A stretch of 64,000 bases of DNA from Calliopum simillimum. Its lineage: Eukaryota; Arthropoda; Insecta; Diptera; Lauxaniidae. The DNA lies in assembly GCA_951812925.1 (NCBI GenBank), contig OX638370.1:81760004-81824003 (forward strand), written 5' to 3'. This document shows positions 21,967-32,370 of this stretch, one piece after another. The notes below the pieces were generated by a model that was given only the letters and a program-made list of their open reading frames with translations, did no database searches and was not told the DNA's origin. The translations under genes were made by a program, and so were the position numbers. Position 1 is the first letter of the stretch. Each line of letters starts with the position of its first letter.

Positions 21967-22240
21967 TAATTAACTTCTTGCCCAAATAAAAATAAAATCC
22001 AATTAAATGAATTTAAATACACGCAATAAAAAAAAAAAAAAATGTAATCTCTCAAGAATTAATAAAAAAGAAATATGCAAACGTAATACATATTATTTAT
22101 CGTTTTTATAATAAGTTCCATATTTTTTAAGAAAAAAAAAAAAAAATCTAATAATTAAATATTGAAATCACATAAATATCTGTATATCTAGATTTTTTTG
22201 AATTTTTAATTATATATAGAACTTAATTGCAGACATACTG

Positions 22241-22255
22241 CAAGGCGGGCGGCGA
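22241..22255 (+). promoter_or_regulatory. purine-rich tract before the 3' LTR
   Basis: AAGGCGGGCGGCGA directly precedes the LTR start TGTTC; this is the expected plus-strand primer site. Confidence 0.7.
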
Positions 22256-22668
22256 TGTTCATGCCAGATGGTTACACTAATCTGTTAATTAACATTAAGC
22301 CAAACGTCAAGATACGGCAATCTTTTTATCCGTTTTTAAGCCGTACATATTACAATGTTGGCAATTATTTTTCCTAAAAATAAAAAATAAGCCTTTTGAT
22401 CTAAATCTCAAAATTGACCTTAGTCACTTTGCGGCATAGATTCAAGGCGTTAAGTTCTCCATAATCAACGTAAGTTACAAACTAATAAAGTGAAATATTC
22501 CATACCCTAAATCGCTTCTTTTATTTCCAACATATAAAATCTCAATTTCTTCCGAGTTTGAGATTTTATTTCATTTCAGCTTTGATTGAGAAACTAACTA
22601 TATTTCCATTTCCATCGGCCTCTTCATCCACTGGATTTCTCCTTGTTAACAAAGTTCACAAATTCACA
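22256..22668 (+). repeat. BEL/Pao 3' LTR
   Basis: 413 bp; reads identical to the 5' LTR base for base. Followed by the TTTTC target duplication. Confidence 0.96.
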
Positions 22669-23965
22669 TTTTCAAAAATCTTATTAAATTATTATGCTTT
22701 TTAACTAAATTGAAATTTTTGGTATCAGAACCGCTCAGATAAACTTTTCTGAAATTGTACAAACATTTTCAGGGTTGCCACCCGGTTTTTTATTTTGTTT
22801 GTTTTGTTTAAACCAAATTTCGGTTCGATGAAATTTTAACGATTTAAGCGTCGATAAATTTTTAACGTTTTGTACTATTATTTTTGAGTGTGTTATTATA
22901 GTGGCGAACTTAAAAAAAAAGTAAGATTTAGAATAAATTTTCGAAAATAACCATCTGGCAACCTTAAAAATTTATGTTGGATTTTTTTTTAAGTTTATTT
23001 AAGCGTTTTGAGACTAAAATTTTAATTTTTGAATACATACATTGTTTGAGCGAAATTTAAAAAAAAAAACATATGGAAACCCTAAAAGTTTATGTTCGTT
23101 TTTTAAGATGTTTCAGATGTTTAGGTCATCATATTCTATACCTTCAAGTAATAACAAAAAAAAAAGTAGGTGCGGACAAAAAAGGCATGTTTTGGTACAT
23201 TTTTCGGAGATTTCCCCGTATGAACTTATTTCAATTTAAAATATTTCGGACAAAAAATAAATATCGATGTAATTTTTTTTACCCACTATATCAGGCTGTT
23301 TTTCTATAAACCTTTTGCTATAGCCTTGTCTTGTCATATAACTAAAAAAACCAACTAAAAATCGTGTTTTTCAAGGTTAGGATATCTCAAATAACCAGAC
23401 GTGATGGAGTAATTCTATGGCCGGATTTGGATTAAGCATCGCAAAATACTACTTTGTAATGTTTTGCACGAAAAAGTTTTTGCTAAGGAAACTTTCCGAA
23501 AAACGCGCTTTCCAAACATTTGATCTTTAATAACTCAGCAAATATGAGTTGTGTAAAAAAACTGTTGATATCAATATGAATTGAACTCTTTACCTATTAA
23601 TGAACAAGTTTTTCATAGGAGTTACTTCATAGGTGATATTATTCAAAAGCTGTTTTTTCGGCACTTTCACATTGCGCCTGCGGCTCAGATTAAACATTAT
23701 ATGAGGCGTTAATTATAATATGATGTCAAATCGCAAAATTTTTAAAATAGACCGTGCCATATGATTGAGAAAAATGTATGTATCGAGGAAAGAAATACTA
23801 TGTTTTTTTAACACAAGATATAAAAAAAAACTTTCAAGGATCATGCATTTTATATGGGATACTAATACGCAAATAATAACAAAATAAGGTCATTAATCAG
23901 TACAACCCATAAAGAATGTTTTTTCTACCATACAATTCCTTGTTAAAAATTGTTTACACATTTAC
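22669..23965. other. presumed homeobrain intron 3 sequence with dispersed repeats
   Basis: Contains GGTTGCCACCCGG near 22774 and, on the other strand, GGTTGCCAGATGG near 22968, members of the family cut by BEL. The segment near 23376-23450 (TTAGGATATCTC, GGCCGGATTTGGATTAAGCA) is shared with 12800-12890 and 55460-55500. No exon seen. Confidence 0.6.
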
Positions 23966-24095
23966 CTGTACACGTGCTTCACTCAAATCCAAACGCATTG
24001 CCAGATCCTCCCTTGTGAAAACATCAGGATATTGTGTCTTTTCGAAGGCGCGCTCCAATTGATGCAATTGAAATGTTGTAAACGTTGTACGAGAT
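23966..24095 (-). CDS. hbn: homeobrain exon 3 (internal): first three quarters of the homeodomain
   Basis: The 130-bp exon reads in frame as a paired-like homeodomain from the arm ([20 protein letters not shown]) through helix 2 to the start of helix 3 (SEARVQ). The acceptor on the minus strand is TTTTTTCGACAG followed by ATCTCG, and the donor is TACAG|GTAAAT. Splitting after the VQ of helix 3 is the usual intron position of paired-like genes, at homeodomain 46/47. The phase fits exon 2, where AG joined to A gives Arg. Homeobrain is a nuclear transcription factor of the early brain in Drosophila. The combination of this homeodomain with the exon 1 and exon 2 sequences fits hbn better than aristaless, Rx or Arx. 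The missing part (WFQN and after) must lie left of the window, since I found no such exon at 1-23965. Confidence 0.95.
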
Positions 24096-24240
24096 CTGTC
24101 GAAAAAACATCAAATAAAAAATCATTCAGACATTCATTAGCTCGAAAACGTTTTTTTGTACAGCATACTTAATAAGATTTAAGTTTTGTTGTATGCAACA
24201 ATTAATTTTATAAGCGGATTTTCGATTTTCTGGTACTTAC
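24096..24240 (-). other. hbn: homeobrain intron 2 (145 bp)
   Basis: Short intron bounded by GTAAGTACC at the 5' end and a T-rich tract ending TTTTTTCGACAG at the 3' end (minus strand). It interrupts the codon for the Arg just before the homeodomain. No transposon sequence is seen in it, unlike the introns on both sides. Confidence 0.93.
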
Positions 24241-24538
24241 CTTCTAACCTTACGCGGACGCTCCATATCACCATGATCATGACCATTATTCAGACTATTC
24301 GACAGTTCATCATCATTGTCGGCATCAAGACCGTTGTCAGTGTTGGTTGGTGATTCATCACGTTGATGCAGATGTTGCATATGATGATGTGAATGTTGAT
24401 GGTGATGATTTATATTATTGTTGTTATTATTGTTGTTATTGCTATTATTGTTGTTGTTATTATTATTATTGTTGTTGTTGCTAATGCTGTGCAAATGATG
24501 TAGCTGATGATTGTGACTGTTCAGAGATTCATTGGAGT
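24241..24538 (-). CDS. hbn: homeobrain exon 2 (internal): Asn-rich linker and start of the homeodomain arm
   Basis: The 298-bp exon lies between an acceptor (TATAATTTCAG, minus strand) and a donor (AGAAG|GTAAGT). It translates without stops: a start joined to exon 1 (SDSNESLNS), a long Asn run broken by Ser, a His-rich stretch, then an acidic segment (DESPTNTDNGLDADNDDELS) and finally MERPRKVRR leading into the homeodomain. The acidic segment and the MERPRKVRR leader are what I recall of Drosophila Homeobrain, which makes the identification strong. The Asn run is encoded by mixed AAC/AAT codons and probably varies in length. Exon phases agree on both sides: 1 nt from exon 1 at the start and 2 nt carried into exon 3. 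Only 145 bp of intron separate it from exon 3. Confidence 0.94.
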
Positions 24539-26085
24539 CTGAAATTATAGAGTGAAGAATTGGAAATAATTAATTTCTTTAAACGGTTTCCCCTTCTGGA
24601 ACTTTTATATTTCATTTGATATTTTAGTTCTTACAAACCATAATCTTTTCCGTGTAAAATCTTATAAAGTTAGACAAAACCCTTCTTTTCATTATTATTC
24701 CCTTTGTTCATAAGCTTACAATTAATTTTTTTTTTTTGTTTGACGACATTAAGAAATATAATTCCACCCTATTGAGTTGATTAAAGTAAATTTCAAAAAT
24801 ATTTAATGTTTGATAAGTAAAATCAATAAATACCTCAACTTCAAACAATACGTCATGAAAAATTAAAAAAAAAATTGCAAATTCAATTGAATTTGATTTG
24901 AAAGAAAAAGTTTCACTCAAGAGCATTGCGTTTGAAGGATTCCATGTGTGCGAATTTCAGAAAAAAAAAAACAAAAAACAAAATGAACTTCAAGTGGAAA
25001 TATCCTGAAAGCAAGCAGGGCGCGCAAAAATTTCACTGAAAGCCTTTTTAATGCACTTAACTTTTATTTATTTAATTGTTTAGCAGCGATAGCGATAGTG
25101 AAATCAACTGGTGAAAAGGGCAAAAAGAAAAGAAGACAAAAAGTCGAAAAATCACTAGAAACATTTAGATACAAGTACAATGCTATGAATTGATACATTG
25201 AAATAGTCTATTCGCGAATATTCGGAAGGAAATTTTCAATGGTGAAGTTTTCGCAGACGACGTTGCCTTAATTTTTCAAGAAAAAGTTTGAAATTTCACA
25301 ACCAATTTTGTGCAGCATAATATCTTCTTTTTCATTTAAAGGAAGCGTTACATCTTCAATATGTGATGTTTCAAACCTTATAAAAATCAAAATGAGTTTT
25401 GTGCAATTTCTAAATTCTCGTATTTGTAGGTTTTGTGTATTTTCTAAATACTAAATCGTATATGTAGGTTAGAATGCTTAAAATTTTTCTTATTGTTTCA
25501 TAATATTAACATTTACTGGTGGCGCATTTTATTTCTATGTTTTTAGTATGAGTTGTATGGTAAAAAGTACTTTTCTAAACACTTTAGTGTATATCTCGTG
25601 AAAGATAAAACTTAGACAAATGAAACTTAGACCATTGGTAAGAGCATACAAAAATTAAAACTGAATGTATAGAAAGTGCCAAGGTTAAATTACTTAAAAC
25701 TGAAAGTCCTAGGTGCACCTTTTCCAGAGATATTAATATTTTTAATATCACAGGCCTGAAAATATTACAAACGGGAACAAAAATAATTCTTTTTCACAAA
25801 TTTTTCGATACTGAATCCGAATCCAGCAACAAAATTTCTCTAACACATCATTATACTAAAAAATCCTAATCTAAAAGTGCAAAAAACTCAGTATTTAAGC
25901 TACTTCTAACGTTAAGTACATATGTAATAAGACAGGGTAAACTTGGTATGGTAGTTGAAAGTACTTGTCTTTAAGAACTATTATTAATAAATTAAATGTA
26001 TTGCGCATCCGCGCGAAATGCGATTTCTGTAGGATTTTGATGGGAGGTTATCATTCTCTTCAGAAATTTATTGGTTATTATATGT

Positions 26086-26222
26086 GACCTGGTCTATGAA
26101 AAGGGGACTTACGTGCGAAAATAAATTTTCGTTAAAACAGCTCGAAAACAACTTTAAAAGGTCAATTTATGCGAATCGGCAAAAAATTGGAAAACCTAAG
26201 CACGCTTTTCATAGACCAGGTC
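26086..26222. mobile_element. 137-bp MITE
   Basis: Starts GACCTGGTCTATGAAAAG and ends CTTTTCATAGACCAGGTC, a near-perfect inverted repeat of about 18 bp. Flanks share TTATAT. No coding content. Confidence 0.8.
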
Positions 26223-26365
26223 TTATATAATCATTGAATTTATAAAGAATTTAGGAAACCAGGCTATGTGAATATTTTCAAGGTCGCACATATAAATTTA
26301 ATGCTTCGTAAACGTACTTTCAACAGGCTAAAAGTTTATTGTTATATATGAACATTTATAGTATA

Positions 26366-27591
26366 CGAGGGGCACTACTCATATTTCGGGAACTGGCAAC
26401 ACTTATGTCAATAGCTAAAATCTGGCAACACCATAACAAAGTTTGACATTTTTTAGTATAAACGTACTCACAACGTTTTGACGTACAAGTGCTATTTGTT
26501 TTGTTTCCAGTGAGTTAAGAAAATCAATTTGGCTAAAAAATGGAAATTTCAAGAGAAGGTTTTCGTTGGATTATTTTTCACATTTTTCGACGTGGATTAT
26601 GTCAACAAAAATGTGTCGATGAACTCAGTTCTTTGTATGGCGATAAAGCACCATCAAAAACCACAGTATATGGTTGGTATAGTAAATTCAATTGTGGTCG
26701 GAGTTCGATCACCGACGAATTCCGTGAAGGCTGTCCAAAATCAGTTGTTGTGCCACAAAACATTGATGCAGTGCATGAACTGATAATGGAAAGATCATCA
26801 TGTGGCATATTGTGAGATAGAAGCATCCTTGCATATTAGTTCCATAATTTATCAATCGTTCAAAAAAAGGCTCGCATTGTTTGGTATAAGGAAATGATTA
26901 AAAAATTCGACCGTGGTGCTTCAAAAGACGTGTATAAGATCGTGACAGATGACGAATCATGGATATATGCGTATGAGCCGGAAACAAAACAGCAATCGAC
27001 CGTATGGGTATTCCAATACGAGCTAAATCCCACAAAAGTTGTTCGTGGAAGAAGCACAGCGAAGCAAATGGTCGCTTGTTTCTTCGGCCGAATGGGTCAT
27101 GTGGCGACTATTCCGCTTGAGCAACTACGGACGGTCAATTCTGAGTGGTACACGACCATTTTTTTGCCGGAAGTCTTCGGAGAAATTCATAAAGCCAACC
27201 CCCGAAGACGAATCATTCTCCATCATGACAATGCAAGCACTCACAAATCTCGTGAAACAGGTGAATTTTTGAGCAGTCAAAACATCGAATTGATGACTCA
27301 TCCTTCGTACAGTCCTGATTTGGCACCCAATGACTTCTTCTCGTTCCCGAACATCAAAGGTAAACTGCGTGGTCAACGATTAACGAGTGCCGAAGAAGCA
27401 GTTGAAGCGTTCAAAAACAATGTTTTGGAGGTGTCTCAAGAGGAATGTGAAAACTGCTATGACAAATGGTTTGAACGAATGCAAAAGTGTATTGATCATC
27501 AAGGGGAATATTTTGAAAAACAATAAAGCCATTTTCAATTAAAAATGTTTGTTATTATTTGCTGTTCCCGAAATATAACTAGTGCCCTCCG
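26366..27591 (+). mobile_element. mariner transposon (1226 bp)
   Basis: Inverted ends of about 28 bp, CGAGGGGCACTACTCATATT on the left and CGGAGGGCACTAGTTATATT (reverse complement) on the right, flanked by TA at 26364-26365 and 27592-27593. Length and ends are those of a mariner. Transposase described separately. Confidence 0.95.
26540..27526 (+). pseudogene. damaged mariner transposase (DD34D)
   Basis: Begins MEISREGFRWIIFHIFRRG with the N-terminal helix-turn-helix and the linker VYGWYSKFNCGRSSITDEFR. A small indel near 26785 shifts the frame and it stops at 26814. After a deletion covering the second DNA-binding helix region, the frame resumes near 26836 (NLSIVQKKARIVWYKEM) and runs to TAA at 27524. 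The catalytic Asp residues are all present: DDESWIYAYE, HHDNAS and YSPDLAPND, the last two 34 residues apart. The mellifera/irritans-like motif pattern is from memory. The break between binding and catalytic parts should abolish activity. Confidence 0.93.
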
Positions 27592-27979
27592 TAGTATATG
27601 GCAAAAAGGCGAAACAGAATTTTTATTTAAATTTACAGATGAACTAATTTTATGCTCCTAAACATGAAAATACAATTTTTTTTTGGTCCACCCTAAAAAC
27701 TTTTCTAATATGAAGTGGTTTCATATAGTACCATCGCTTTGACATGCTAGCAAATATTAAAAAAAAAAAAAAAAATACTCATAGAACACCAAAATTGTAC
27801 ATGGAAATCGATGAAAATATCATGTTTTTGGCCGGAAATTGATTTATTTTTGTTATTTCATGAAACAAGCCTTATAATAACTGAAAAATGGCCCTTACAG
27901 TGTATCTAAATTGAAGGATAAAGGAAAAGTATTATCAAAGAACTAATATATCGGGAAAAATATGATAATTTTTGAAGCA
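27592..27979. other. non-coding stretch between mariner and piggyBac remnant
   Basis: AT-rich with an A-run at 27758-27774. Its right part may include further decayed piggyBac sequence, but no reading frame supports it. Confidence 0.4.
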
Positions 27980-28438
27980 TGGCCAATGTTCAAATAAAGC
28001 ATGAGCTGAACAATCTTAATGATTTGGAGCTGGAAAAACCGGCTTAGTAGCATAAAACGGACCCTATGACCATTTAAATTTATCTTTCAGTTGTGAAAGT
28101 GATGTTGGAATGATGAAGGGCTATGGGTACCACAGGAGAAGACGTCGAAGTTGTTCCGGCATTCGTATCATCATCTTGAATAATTTCCATATTCTCTGTT
28201 TCTTTTCCACTACCATCATCATGTGGATCCCGAACGAACTCGCTTTTTATCAATTGATGAAACTGATTGTGATACAAGTCTGTAATATTGTCTCCTTCAT
28301 CTTCATTTGCATCATCTCTGCAGAATCGTACGCTGCATCTGGTGGCTGCATGCATATTTTACATAGCCGCAACTTCTATTCTTCCGATTCATCATCTGAC
28401 AAGGATTGTAGATAGTCTTGTACTTCATACAATTTCAT
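27980..28438 (-). pseudogene. piggyBac-like transposase N-terminal remnant
   Basis: Reading the minus strand from ATG at 28438: MKLYEVQDYLQSLSDDESEE, a stop, then a PPDAAYDSAE segment. A shift to the next frame gives DDANEDEGDNITDLYHNQF and runs acidic to 28080. Frame-broken pieces follow: KPVFPAPNH and ALFEHW. The order (acidic SDDES start, PPD, DEDEG-type stretch, FPAPN, LFE) is the N-terminus of piggyBac-derived proteins as I know them. At least one nonsense codon and several frameshifts are present; the catalytic core was not found. It is therefore a dead fragment and not a domesticated gene. Confidence 0.72.
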
Positions 28439-31125
28439 ACGACCAACAAAAAAATCCACGATTCCTTTACAAACAGTTCAACAGACATTCTAAACAAACA
28501 AATACTTATATGAATAGAAAATTTCGAAAAGCATCTGTTTTCCATATAAAATGGATCAAAATTGAAGAACAATTTTTTTTTGTGATATTAAAAATCGTAT
28601 ATCTCTACGCCTTCTGATTCCCGAGATAGTAGACATAACAGAATATAATATGACAGATTTTGTAGGATTTTTCCCATCGCATCAAATGTATTCCGTCCAC
28701 TAAAAAATTTTTTTAAATGTCCTTCTTTTTACACATATCCTCTTTCGCAACATTTTATAGTTGACTAGTGCTTTTAGTGACTTTTACTACGTATAGGTAC
28801 TAAAATAGTCTTGGCCTGAAATTTCTTCTAAACATGAGAAACTATTGAATTTTCTAATGCAAACTTATGTGCCAATACTTCATAAAAAACGAAATATTTC
28901 ATTAGAAATTTTCTTTCTCTGCATGCGGAATTTCTTATACAAAATTTTTATATCGATTTCAAGTAGAACTTGAATTTTGATTCCCGCTGACAGAATGCAA
29001 CCCTTTTCTTTTAATCAAAATTAATATTTGCAACTTTATTTCTTTTGTACTTATTAATATTGTTGAAGGTACATTTAATACAGTATCCTTACGAACGCAC
29101 ACAAACACACTCATTCACACACACACAGAGACTACTAAACATATAATCAAAATTTAATGAACCTCAAATTAATAATTTTCACAACTCTTACAAGGCGAAT
29201 GTCTGGCACAGAACTATGGTAAACACAGCGGGATACAAGTGAAATACAAAAATGTAAAATGAAAAAAGAAAAAAGTTTAAAATCCTGCCAGAAAAGGGTC
29301 CTTCATGCGTGTTAGGCATTTATACGCGTGTGTGTGAGTGAGTGTGCAAGTTAATTTCGAGGCATCGAATTACGAGCGATAAAACGAGGTTAAATACTCC
29401 ACTACATGGAATAGTACTGACGATATTTTATCAAATTTACTCGTATTTAGAGCCGAAAATTGAATGATTTGAAATTTGTGAAAAAACTGAACTGAATGAA
29501 TGAATGTTGTATCAATGCAGAAATGATTGAATGAATGCGTGAATGAAATATGATTATAAAATGAGATCATGAAAGTTCAGTACGTTCATGTTATTGAAAG
29601 CTGGCATTGACGATGTGTGGTGATGATTTGTTGGTGTTGATTTTGTCGATGACGTTAATGATGATATTATTGCATTTGTAATGAAGTCGTCGTTGTCGTC
29701 ATCGGGGCTGTTTAAATGTCCTGTGGTGCTTTTATGCGTGTAAATGTAATTTCATCAAAAGTACGCATTTATATTGGGAATAAAGTATTTTGTAGATTTC
29801 TCATCTTTTGTAGTATTGCAGCGCAAAACAATGATGTACGAGATATCATATTCAATATCACAACTGGGTGAAAATGTTACTGCTGTGATATTTAATTATG
29901 TGTTTAAATTGCAGTTTACATTTCTATTCGTTTAAGAGCACCTAGAGCTATGAAAAGTTTTTTTTAAGATATTTGTAACATGCCTATAATTAGAGTTGAC
30001 TTTTTCGAGTAAGAGAAAATATTTAAGTGCCTGAGGGGTAAAAAGAAATTGCTGTTTCAGTAAAAATTCAATTTGTGATGTAAAACTATTTACTTAATAT
30101 TTAAAAATAATTGAACGCGTCACGTTTTATGTTCCGAATGATACATTATGGCAAGCCTTACTACTAATTCCCAATACCTATTAGCCTTAGTAAAAATTAT
30201 AGTAAATATCCCAATAAATTTGCATAGATCAAATATAAGGTCTGTTTGCAATCAAATGAAAATTTTATACATACGATATCTACATCTATATATAAATGCG
30301 CAAGACAAAACCTTGTCCATTTTTTTTTACTGTATTAGAAATGGAGTACGTCTTTAAATTATACACCATTAGAAAGATATTTGTATGTAGATGTGCACAA
30401 AGTTAAGATTATATTAATATTTTGACTTGAAGCCATATAAAATTAAACACAAATTTTTCAATATTAACAACAACAAAATACACGGTCACACAGAGCTGAA
30501 AAAAGGATAAAGCACAAAGAGAAAGACAAAAAAGTATAGCACTAATGTCATGTTTTTTGTTATGCTTACATTTCGCTTGAATTATAACAGGGATGATAAA
30601 TGAGCTTTTATATTTTGTATTTAATACATTTGTGGTCGAATTTTGACCTCTGGGCGATTCTAGTAGGTAATAAATATAAATAGGCAAGCGAAATCTGTTC
30701 AGTCCCTATGCCTAAATCTCACCATACTCGCTTAATAAATAGAAATTTTATGAAATTTGGTATGGAGATAGGGTTAACACTAAGGAACGATAATATCGCT
30801 CATCTTATGAAGCATGATATAACGAATAATTCTGCATTAATTCAAAAATCGTGTACAGCAATTGAAAAAGTTATTCTGTTCTCAAATGGTGACCGTAAAA
30901 GATATTAATATGAAATTTTTACAAAATATAAAGCATGATATAACGAATAATATTGCATCATTTACTAAAAATTCGCGTTTTTTGAGTTGTGCCGTTCTTG
31001 ACGTAAATGAGCGATATGATCTTTATGTTTTTAAGTGGGCGCTGCCACGCCCCTTAAGAGAAAATATGCAAATATAGTTTTTTATGTGAATTTGCTTAAG
31101 TAAAATGGTTTATGTTGACTATATG
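28439..31125. other. intron 1 stretch without recognisable genes
   Basis: CA/GT simple repeats at 29095-29130 and 29320-29350 and GTC/GAT-rich sequence near 29600-29700. Composition is less repetitive than elsewhere, but no frame has homology I recognise. GTGGGCGCTGCCACGCCCC near 31035 is a word shared with the 32-33 kb repeats. Confidence 0.5.
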
Positions 31126-31248
31126 AAAATTATACTAATTTTACGAACTTTAGTCATTATTTGCAAGAATCTAAAATTCTATGCATTTTTCAACTTAGAA
31201 AATCATGACAATTAGGATTAGAGAAAAAAAAAACTACTAAGCATGGCT

Positions 31249-31296
31249 ATGGTGACATATGTTTCGGTTACCGCCACGTAACCATCATCAGACAAA
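31249..31296 (-). ncRNA. hammerhead-ribozyme-like motif, left arm
   Basis: Same core, stem II and GAAACATATGTC as the right-arm motif but on the minus strand. Stem I is weaker because the upstream strand is TTTGT, giving 2 bp. It is therefore less likely to cleave. Confidence 0.42.
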
Positions 31297-31358
31297 AAGT
31301 TCAAAAATTTTTCAATTGTTATTTCATTTAATTTAAAATAAATTAAATAAAACATAAA

Positions 31359-31406
31359 TTGGTCTGATGATGGTTACGTGGCGGTAACCGAAACATATGT
31401 CACCAT
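31359..31406 (+). ncRNA. hammerhead-ribozyme-like motif, right arm
   Basis: Core CTGATGA at 31364-31370. Stem II GGTTAC (31372-31377) pairs with GTAACC (31384-31389) around loop GTGGCG. GAAA is at 31390-31393. A tiny stem III, C-A with T-G (31394-31399), is closed by A-U, and a GTC cleavage triplet ends at 31401. Stem I is 4 bp, TGGT (31360-31363) with ACCA (31402-31405). One extra T at 31371 lies between the core and stem II, which departs from the consensus. Activity is not certain. Confidence 0.5.
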
Positions 31407-32250
31407 AGCCATGCTTAGTAGTTTTTTTTTTTTCTCTAATCCTAATTGTCATGATTTTCTAAGTTGAAAAATGCATAGAATTTTAGATTCTTGCAAATAA
31501 TGACTAAAATTAGTATAATTTGCTTAAGTTTAATTTCTTGAAAGTCAAATTGAATCGACCGATTTCCAGCCACATGGCGTTCTTTAGTTACAAAAAACCG
31601 TAATTTAAATAAACGGGAAATCAATCAAAAAAAATATTCCGAAACCGCAAATAAGTAGTTCAAACTGATTAAAGTTGTCATAATAAGGTAATAAAATAAT
31701 AAATCACCTGGAAAATATATTTCCATGAGCGTAAAACTTAAAAAAAAAAGTTTAGCTTTTCCGCTCAAGGTGTTGCCGGCATATTTGAAAGAGAGTTTTT
31801 TTAAAATGGGATATGTGTCGCTCGGCCGAAAATTTTTTTTTTTTTGTGGATTTGCTGTTGTAGCGGGAGCGTCTATATTTTTCCAAGTACGTAGATTACT
31901 GTTTAATATCAAGTACCTGGAGACCGATCCTTGCTCGGTCAACTATTTAATATGATAATTTAAGAGTTATTTTTTTGTGGTGCAGATAAATCACAAAATT
32001 CATCAAAAAAAGCTTAAAATATCTTGTATACGTATAAAAACAAGTTATATGTTATACGAAGCGTTGAAATTATTAAAAAAGAAAGTTAAACTTCGAAAAT
32101 AATCAAAAATTAAAACAAAAAATCCATGGTTATCGAAAAAAAATAACTTCGGAAAACATAAAAAAGTTTTGAATAGTATCGATAAATATATAATATCGAA
32201 AATGAAGAATTATCGGAAGAACTTAAAAATAAATGAATAGCATTGGAAAA

Positions 32251-32370
32251 ATCATTATTTTGATTGGGAAATCAAATCAAATCATTATTTTGATTGGGAA
32301 ATCAAATCAAATCATTATTTTGATTGGGAAATCAAATCAAATCATTATTTTGATTGGGAATTAAATCAAA
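32251..32370. repeat. 30-bp tandem repeat, four copies
   Basis: Unit starts ATCATTATTTTGATTGGGAA at 32251, 32281, 32311 and 32341. The first three are identical; the fourth diverges in its last third. Each unit contains GATTGGGAAATCAAATC, a partial inverted repeat. Confidence 0.95.

Larger units (their letters stand above)
13448..22668 (+). mobile_element. BEL/Pao LTR retrotransposon, apparently intact and young
   Basis: The 9221-bp element is bounded by 413-bp LTRs that read identical and start TGTTCATGCC and end ATTCACA. It is flanked by a perfect 5-bp duplication TTTTC (13443-13447 and 22669-22673). Order: 5' LTR, tRNA-Tyr-like primer site, about 1.9-kb leader, 1750-codon gag-pol ORF, second ORF of 283-297 codons, purine-rich tract, 3' LTR. 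Domain order (gag, zinc knuckles, protease, reverse transcriptase, RNase H, integrase) is that of BEL/Pao. Identical LTRs and an unbroken ORF imply recent insertion. It lies antisense to homeobrain, in the presumed third intron. Confidence 0.97.
31126..31525. mobile_element. inverted pair of Penelope-like tails (palindrome with hammerhead-like motifs)
   Basis: About 165-bp arms (31126-31293 and 31362-31525) are near-perfect inverted copies around a 68-bp AT-rich loop. Each arm reads, outward from the loop: CTGATGATGGTTACGTGGCG, then GTAACCGAAACATATGTC, CACCATAGCCATGC, a T10-14 run, and an AT-rich end. The hammerhead-like block is what Penelope-like retroelements carry in their terminal repeats, and inverted partial copies are common for them. 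No reverse transcriptase is left, so the family name is inference. Confidence 0.65.

Noticed and set aside
1..23965. Search for the terminal homeobrain exon (VWFQNRRAKW) on the minus strand
   Set aside because: No matching sequence found by reading; it must lie outside the window.
28080..28355. 91-codon acidic frame as a C2H2/ZAD-type zinc-finger exon
   Set aside because: The upstream CKIC word suggested it, but the order SDDES, PPD, DEDEG, FPAPN, LFE fits piggyBac better and the frame is broken.
32251..32370. Four 30-bp repeats as a CRISPR array
   Set aside because: Units are contiguous without unique spacers, and the context is a fly genome.
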